Below, piece by piece: positions 58,231 through 64,000 of a DNA stretch of 64,000 bases. The stretch spans positions 1 through 64,000 of the forward strand of contig QJNS01000327.1 of NCBI GenBank assembly GCA_004154925.1, in the 5' to 3' direction. The notes under the pieces were generated by a model. That model saw only the letters and a program-made list of their open reading frames with translations, searched no databases and was not told where the DNA came from. The DNA is from Monosporascus cannonballus. Its lineage: Eukaryota; Ascomycota; Sordariomycetes; Xylariales. The position numbers and the translations under genes were made by a program. The number at the start of each line of letters is the position of its first letter. Position 1 is the first letter of the stretch.

Positions 58231-61200
58231 TATATTTAAAGTTATAACTTATTATAACTTTTAAAATATTAAATAAAAACGAACTAGTTTTTAAAAATAT
58301 CTTAATTATAAATAATAAGTTAAAAAAAATTTTATAATAAAAAAATTAGGAAATAATATAACGGACGAAATTATAAACGAACTTACGATATTAATTTTGT
58401 CCGGAATTATTTAAAAGAATTTATAATATTAATTATTAATAAATATATTTTAAAAACTTAATATATAATAAAAGAAATTTATAAAGTTAATTTTTAACCG
58501 TAATAAAACGATAAATAATTTATTTAACCGGATAACGGAAATAAAAAGATATTTTTTATAAAAACAAAAAAAAGGCCTATATAAAATAAAACTTATTTCG
58601 TTAAAAATTTACGATAAGTTTATTTTTAATAATACGTTCGCAAAAACGAATCATAAACCTATAAAATAAACTTCGTAAAATAAAAATAAAAAACGTTATA
58701 TTCGTTTTTCGCCATATTCTATATAAAAATAAAGGAAAACCGGTTTATATCCGGTTTTTTTATAATAATTTGTTTAAATATTATAATATTTATATTTATC
58801 GAAAAGTAATTATAATTTAATTATTAATTCGAAATAAAAAAATTACGAAAAAGTTTTGATATTAATAATATCCTTTTTTATATAAAAAGATAATTCGGAA
58901 ATAAATAAATGGTATAATCCGATAAACAATAATTATAATACATAAAACAAAATAATTATTAATAGTTTTAAAATTATTTATTAAATTTTAAATTTAAATT
59001 GGTTAAATATAAAAACCTAATTTAACTATTAATAATTAAAGTAATTTTTTTAAATACCGATATTAATATATAATTCCGTAATACGTTAATTATAAAAAAT
59101 ATACTTTTTGATAATTATAACCGTTAAATACGTAAACTAAAAAACGTAATTAATTACTTAAAGATTTTATTTAATCATTAAAAAAGCAAAAGGTAATAAT
59201 TTAATATTTCGATAAAAAAACGAAATAGTTAATTGATAATAATACGTAAATTAAACTAATAAACCGGCTTAAATTATAAACGGTTAAAAAAATATATTTA
59301 TAACGGACGTTACGTAATTAATTTTATTAATTTTTAAATTTATGGACCAATAATAAAATAATTAAAAAAACGAGATCCGGAAGTGGCCCGGGATAAAATT
59401 TAAATAACTAGCCTTATACGAAATAATTTTCTAATAACGAAATAAAAGTTCGGAAACGAAAAAAGTAATATTTTTATTACGCCGTTACGAATTATTCGAA
59501 TTAAAAATACCTTAAATATAAACCTATAAAGCGGCCTCGTCTAATTAAGACGGAAATTACGGTAATAATTTTATAAAATGCCGTTAACGGGAACAACGAT
59601 TTGGATAACGAAAATTTAAAAAAATAACTTTTATTAAAAATTATTAACAAAAAAAACATAAAGAAAAAAGTACCAAAAATTAATAATAAATTAAATAATA
59701 ACATTTTTATATTAATCGCCTTAATTAATAATATTATATACATAAATATCTTAATTAATAATAAAAATATTTATTATTCTGCATTTAATTAACGCCTAAT
59801 CCGTGGCTTAAAATTATAACATATATTTATTATACTTTACTAATTAAAACTAGCAAAATATAACGAATTTATAATAATCGTAATCCGAAAAATTATTTAC
59901 GTTAACGGAAATTTAAATAACCGCCTAAAATAAATTTAAAAATATATAATTAAAAATTTATTTTACTTTTTTATCTTAAAACAACCTTAATTAAAATATA
60001 ATAATATCGTATACGAAATAAAATAACAGCTTATCCGTTCCGCAAACGACGTTACCACATCTATATTATACGAAAAAAGATAATTTAATAAGGAACCTAA
60101 GGACCGCCTAAAAAGGCAATTATAAAAATACAAAAAAACCCGCCTAATAACATTTATAACTTTTACGGTTATAACGCAGCAAAACAACCGTAAAAAAATA
60201 AAACATAATCATTTGCAATTTTTATAAAAAATTTTAATAAAGTTTTACAAATAAAACCGTAATTAATTTTTAAAGATATAACGGAACCTTTTCTTAAAAA
60301 ATACGGAAATTCCGAAATATTTTAATAAACGACAAAAAATTATGATTATTATTTTATCATAAAAATAACGACATAACGATAAACCTGAAAATAAACATTT
60401 CGGATTAAAAGAATAATGTTATAAAATTTTTATACGGAATATTAACAAAAAAGTTATTAATTTTATATAAATTATTTATAAATTTATTTAATAAAAATTA
60501 AATTTAAATTTATAATTTTTTTTAAAAAATACCCTGATGTTATTCGTAAAAGAATTTAACGGAAATTTATGGTTTTATATAAATTATAAGGAATTTAATA
60601 AAATTACGAAACAAAATTATTAGTCCTTTTCGTTAATAAAAAAACGTTACGAATTTTATAATAAGCTCGGTAATTTACGAAATATAACGTTCGAACGGCT
60701 TTTTACTAATTACGTATCCGCTAAAAAAATAAATAAAAAATTACGTTTTATATATATTTCGGATCTTTCGAATAATTAATATATTTATTCCGCCTTAACG
60801 GTATATCGGCTATTTTTTAGCATTATATTAATATTATATTAAAACGTTATTTTAATAATTATTATTCCGTATATATAAACGATAAATTAATTTATTCCTC
60901 CATCCTTTAAACTAACTATATAACTAAGGTTAAATTCATATTTTGCCGTTTAACAAAAATAAAATTAAAATTTAATCGGGATAAATACGAATTTATAATC
61001 TAAAAAATAAAATATTTAAAATTTATTATCGAAATAAAAATAAGTTTAAAAATTAATCCCAAAAAAGTAATCGTTTTTCGCAAATAAAAAACCTTTATTA
61101 ATGTAAAAAATATTAAAAACTGTATTAAATTCGTTAATTTTTACCGAACTTTTATAAAAACCTTTAACGGAATAATAATTTCCTTTTTACAATTAATTTG

Positions 61201-63412
61201 GAAAAAAACCTTTTTCTATTAAAAAAACGAGAAATAATAAGTTTTCAATTAATTTAAAAGATTTTTATTATAACGTTTATTTTTAGGCATTAAGATTACA
61301 AAAAACGGTAATAAAAATAAATTATTCCGGCTAATTAATTAAAAGGTATTTATTTTAAAATAATTCGTTAAAACGTTTATAATTAATTACGTATTTCTTA
61401 AAGGAATTATCGCCAATTAAATATAATTATAAATTATACAATAAAAAACCGTTACTTATTATTAAAACATTAATGGAATAAACAAGAAATTTAAAAATTA
61501 ATTAACCTTTTTATGATCTTAATAAATTATACAAATTTTTAATACTTTTTAAATATCTGTAAATTTATTAAAAAATAAATTCGATAAACCAGCTTTTTAT
61601 CCACCTTTAATTTCGTGCTTAAATATTATCCTAATAAATTAATAAACCGATCCAATATTATGTTTTACAAATTATAAAACGTATTTCGCGATAAAAAAAA
61701 ATTAAACTTAAAAAGCGGATAACCCGATTAATTAAAAAAAAAGTTTTAACAAATTATTACGGATATAGAAATTTCAATAGCCGTAATTTACCTAATATAA
61801 GGCAATAATAAATAACCGATTATACGCCTTAATAAAAAATATATTTTTCGAAAAAAGCTTTTAAAAACTATAACATTTAAAAATTATTAAAAATAAAACC
61901 TTAAATATTGTATACGCCGCCGTGGCCAAAAATTTATATAATTTCCTTTTAGCTATAAATATGGTAAGATATTTTATAACGAAATTTTTTCAATTTTTAA
62001 AACTTTTTTTAATTTAAAAAACCGATTTAAATCCTTACTTAAAAACCGTTCCGGACGTTATTAATCTAACGGGTATACGATTCCCATATTACTGGCTACT
62101 TAGGAAAAAACGTTATATTAATAAAATTAATCCGTATTTATTATTAATTGGAATAGATTTAAAATATATGCCGCTTTTGCCGTAATCATAACGCATATAT
62201 TAAATTATATATAAAAAGAAACGAAAAAACGGTTATTATAATTTTTATTTATTTTAAACGGATTTTATTTAAATTTTTTAATAAACTTTATTATTAATTT
62301 ACCGATAAAGCAAAAAAAAGAATTCCGTTTTTTATAATATTTTATAATCGCTTAATACAAATTATTACTTCAACACTAATATTTAATATAAATACGGAAA
62401 GATATATTTAAAATTTATTAATTATGATTAAAAATACTATAATTTCATTAAAGAATTATTATCCGATAAAGGAAATAATTAAATAAATAAATTCTGAATA
62501 TATTTATATGATTTAATAAATATAAAATAATAAATTAATATATTTTTTATATTTAAATAAATAAAATTATAAAAGAATTAATTCAAAATTTTTTCGCATA
62601 TTTTTATCATTTTATAAATTACGAATAATATAATTAAATTAAACTTTTACTAATAACATAATTAACCTTTAATAATAAAACTTTTTATTAAAAATATTTT
62701 TTTTAATTTACGGATATAATATAAAATTTATTTACAAAATACTTATAATTCCCTTATCAATTTCTAAAGCGAAAAAAAAGATTAATTTCGTTAAAAACTT
62801 GTAAAAAAATCCGAAATTTATTTAAATTATTATAACGTTAATCCAGGCCCGAATAAAATAATTATTTAATATTTTCAAAAAATAAATACTTTATTTTAAA
62901 ATAAAATAATTAATATAAATAAATTTAAAAAACGTAATTATTTTATAATTATTTAAATAAATATTTTAAATATATATTAAATATGAAATTACCGTACTTA
63001 CGCCGGATAATACCGTAAATTTAAATATGCCGTTAAGGATATATCCGAAATTTAACATAAATATTTTAAAATTAATACTAAAAAATCTGTTATTTAGCTA
63101 AATTTTAAATAATAATTAACCGTTATTAATATTATTAAATAAAAAATATATAATAAAATATATATTAAGAACTGAAAATAAGCACATAAGTTGCGGTTGC
63201 CAAAAAAAGATATTTGTAAAATAAATAAGTTATACAAAATTAATATAAAACTTATATAGTAATTTCGAAAATATAATTATTTTTAATAATTTCGGAAATT
63301 TATTGAAAAATAAAAACGGGGTTAACGAAAACGTAAAAATATAAATAAGGACAAAAGAAAAAAGGTATAAATAAAGCCGCCGCCGCCTTACCGTAACCTC
63401 GTTATTCCCTAA
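58231..63412 (+). pseudogene. gag-pol remnant of element B
   Basis: RT is readable at 60872-61086. YINDKLIYS stands for the catalytic YVDDILIYS (one Asp to Asn), and downstream comes NRDKYEFII*KIKYLKFIIE and ISLKINPKKVIVFRK, parallel to the RT of A. Other domains (gag 58300-60000, RNase H and integrase 61100-63000) are too mutated for motif calls. The minus-strand frames at 59501-59743 and 59987-60187 are shadows. Confidence 0.75.
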
Positions 63413-63430
63413 GGGCGAAAAAGGGGTTAA
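63413..63430 (+). promoter_or_regulatory. Polypurine tract of element B
   Basis: GGGCGAAAAAGGGGTTAA sits immediately before the 3' LTR and matches the tract of A at 10749-10766. A less mutated GCCGCCGCC stretch precedes it in both elements (63375-63390 and, reversed, about 10790-10800). Confidence 0.85.
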
Positions 63431-63620
63431 TATTATAGGCTAAAGCCTATAGGATAGCTTGGGCTTATAGAGCGAACTCCTTAGCCCGAGCTTACCCATA
63501 TGTATATAAGGAACAGCCACCTCGTTGGTGGCTAGCTGTTTCTCCCCTTCCCTCCTCACCTTGAATATAAACCTTTGTTAGGCCGTGCCTCCGTTCAACC
63601 TACGTATCGTGCCCGTTACA
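63431..63620 (+). repeat. 3' LTR of element B (190 bp)
   Basis: It begins TATTATAGGCTAAAGCC and ends TATCGTGCCCGTTACA. The 3' half is almost unmutated. Confidence 0.92.
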
Positions 63621-64000
63621 AAAACTTCTAAATAAAGAAAATCGTTTGGAATATAAAAAAAACAAATTCGTAACATATTGCAAACAGTTATTAATAAGTT
63701 AGACCGTTTGCAAAAATAAAGGCGATTATTCCGTTATCGTAATATCAAAATATTTTGTTATAGTATTAAAAATACAGCGATTATAGAAAAATTCAAACGT
63801 TTAAAAAGGAAATAATAATAATTAAAAGCCGCTGTTACGCCTATTATATTAGCGCAAAACGTAGCCAATTTATTCGATATCCCGGTTATTAATTTATTTG
63901 TTAATCATTAAAATGCGTTTCTTAGTATTAATAAAATTCCTTTAATAAACGTTAAGCGTTAATAGGATTTTTAACAAATTCTCAATATTTTCGGAATCTG
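63621..64000 (+). pseudogene. Antisense frame in element L, second part
   Basis: The plus-strand frame (antisense to L's gag-pol) shows RLQK*RRLFRYRNIKIF, then EKFKRLKRK and LKAAVTPIILAQNVA, parallel to RLRK*KKFFR...FKRFEKE...LEAAVIVIMLTQAAA in C. It reaches the reversed chromodomain end at the window edge. Confidence 0.55.

Larger units (their letters stand above)
58041..63620 (+). mobile_element. Element B: full-length Ty3/gypsy, 190-bp LTRs
   Basis: This complete 5580-bp element is in plus orientation with 190-bp LTRs and a perfect AAAAC duplication (58036-58040, 63621-63625). It is the same family as A (LTR, polypurine tract, RT) and lies in the opposite orientation. It is nested in L. 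Confidence 0.93.
57328..64000 (-). mobile_element. Element L: chromovirus, 3' part, interrupted by B
   Basis: This minus-oriented element has its 3' LTR (57328-57736) and adjacent internal region in the window. The internal region runs 57737-58040 and resumes at 63621 after B. It matches C (3966-4690) on both sides of B. Its LTR is the same length (409 bp) and subfamily as F. Confidence 0.85.

Noticed and set aside
1..64000. CRISPR arrays, tRNA or rRNA genes
   Set aside because: No regularly spaced repeats, cloverleaf-like segments or rRNA-like blocks were seen; the repeats found are LTRs or tandem duplications.

Overview
The window looks like part of a filamentous ascomycete (Pezizomycotina) genome that has suffered heavy repeat-induced point mutation (RIP). 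About 59 kb is extremely AT-rich and has almost no open frames. A 4.9-kb island of ordinary base composition (about 34850-39725) sits inside it and holds the only two conventional genes. These are a nine-exon adenylosuccinate lyase (ADE13) gene with short fungal-type introns, and a 5' fragment of a DUF3435/FluG-domain gene, the family that includes Starship 'captain' tyrosine recombinases. I cannot name the species.

The AT-rich DNA is two stacks of nested Ty3/gypsy LTR retrotransposons. I resolved them by matching LTR ends, equal LTR lengths and 5-bp target-site duplications (TSDs). The left stack (1-34348) has a base element D. Its 5' end lies outside the window and its 3' LTR ends at 34348. 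D is interrupted by G (..2814), a solo LTR (3104-3493), C (3549-10096, minus), A (10559-16286, minus, another family, TSD GTTAT) and E (16895-30394). E is itself split by F (22519-29340), and its 3' LTR holds a 132-bp LTR-like insert with TSD CCTAC. The right stack (about 40190-64000) has a base element K. K is split by H (41852-55248), which contains J (43219-50573, minus, third family, TSD GTATA) and a 125-bp LTR-like insert (TSD AATCT). K is followed by L (57328 to beyond the window, minus), which is split by B (58041-63620, same family as A, TSD AAAAC).

C, D, E, F, G, H, K and L are one chromovirus clade. A chromodomain ghost is readable in C, D, E and F, and the LTRs (364-417 bp) are related. 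A and B form a second family with 190-bp LTRs and a conserved polypurine tract. J is a third family with 207-bp LTRs. Coding ghosts include RT, RNase H and chromodomain, with D-to-N changes in the YxDD motif.

Two things stand out. First, several chromovirus copies carry a frame on the strand opposite to gag-pol, between the chromodomain and the 3' LTR. It encodes a Cys-rich then basic/coiled-coil protein, and its few stops are mostly at positions that look like former Gln or Trp codons. Second, the island pairs a divergent but apparently intact ADE13-like gene with a DUF3435 fragment transcribed toward it, so it could be a Starship remnant. Short insertions (124-132 bp, and a 317-bp solo LTR with TSD CCAAC) kept normal composition, as expected if RIP needs a minimum repeat length.
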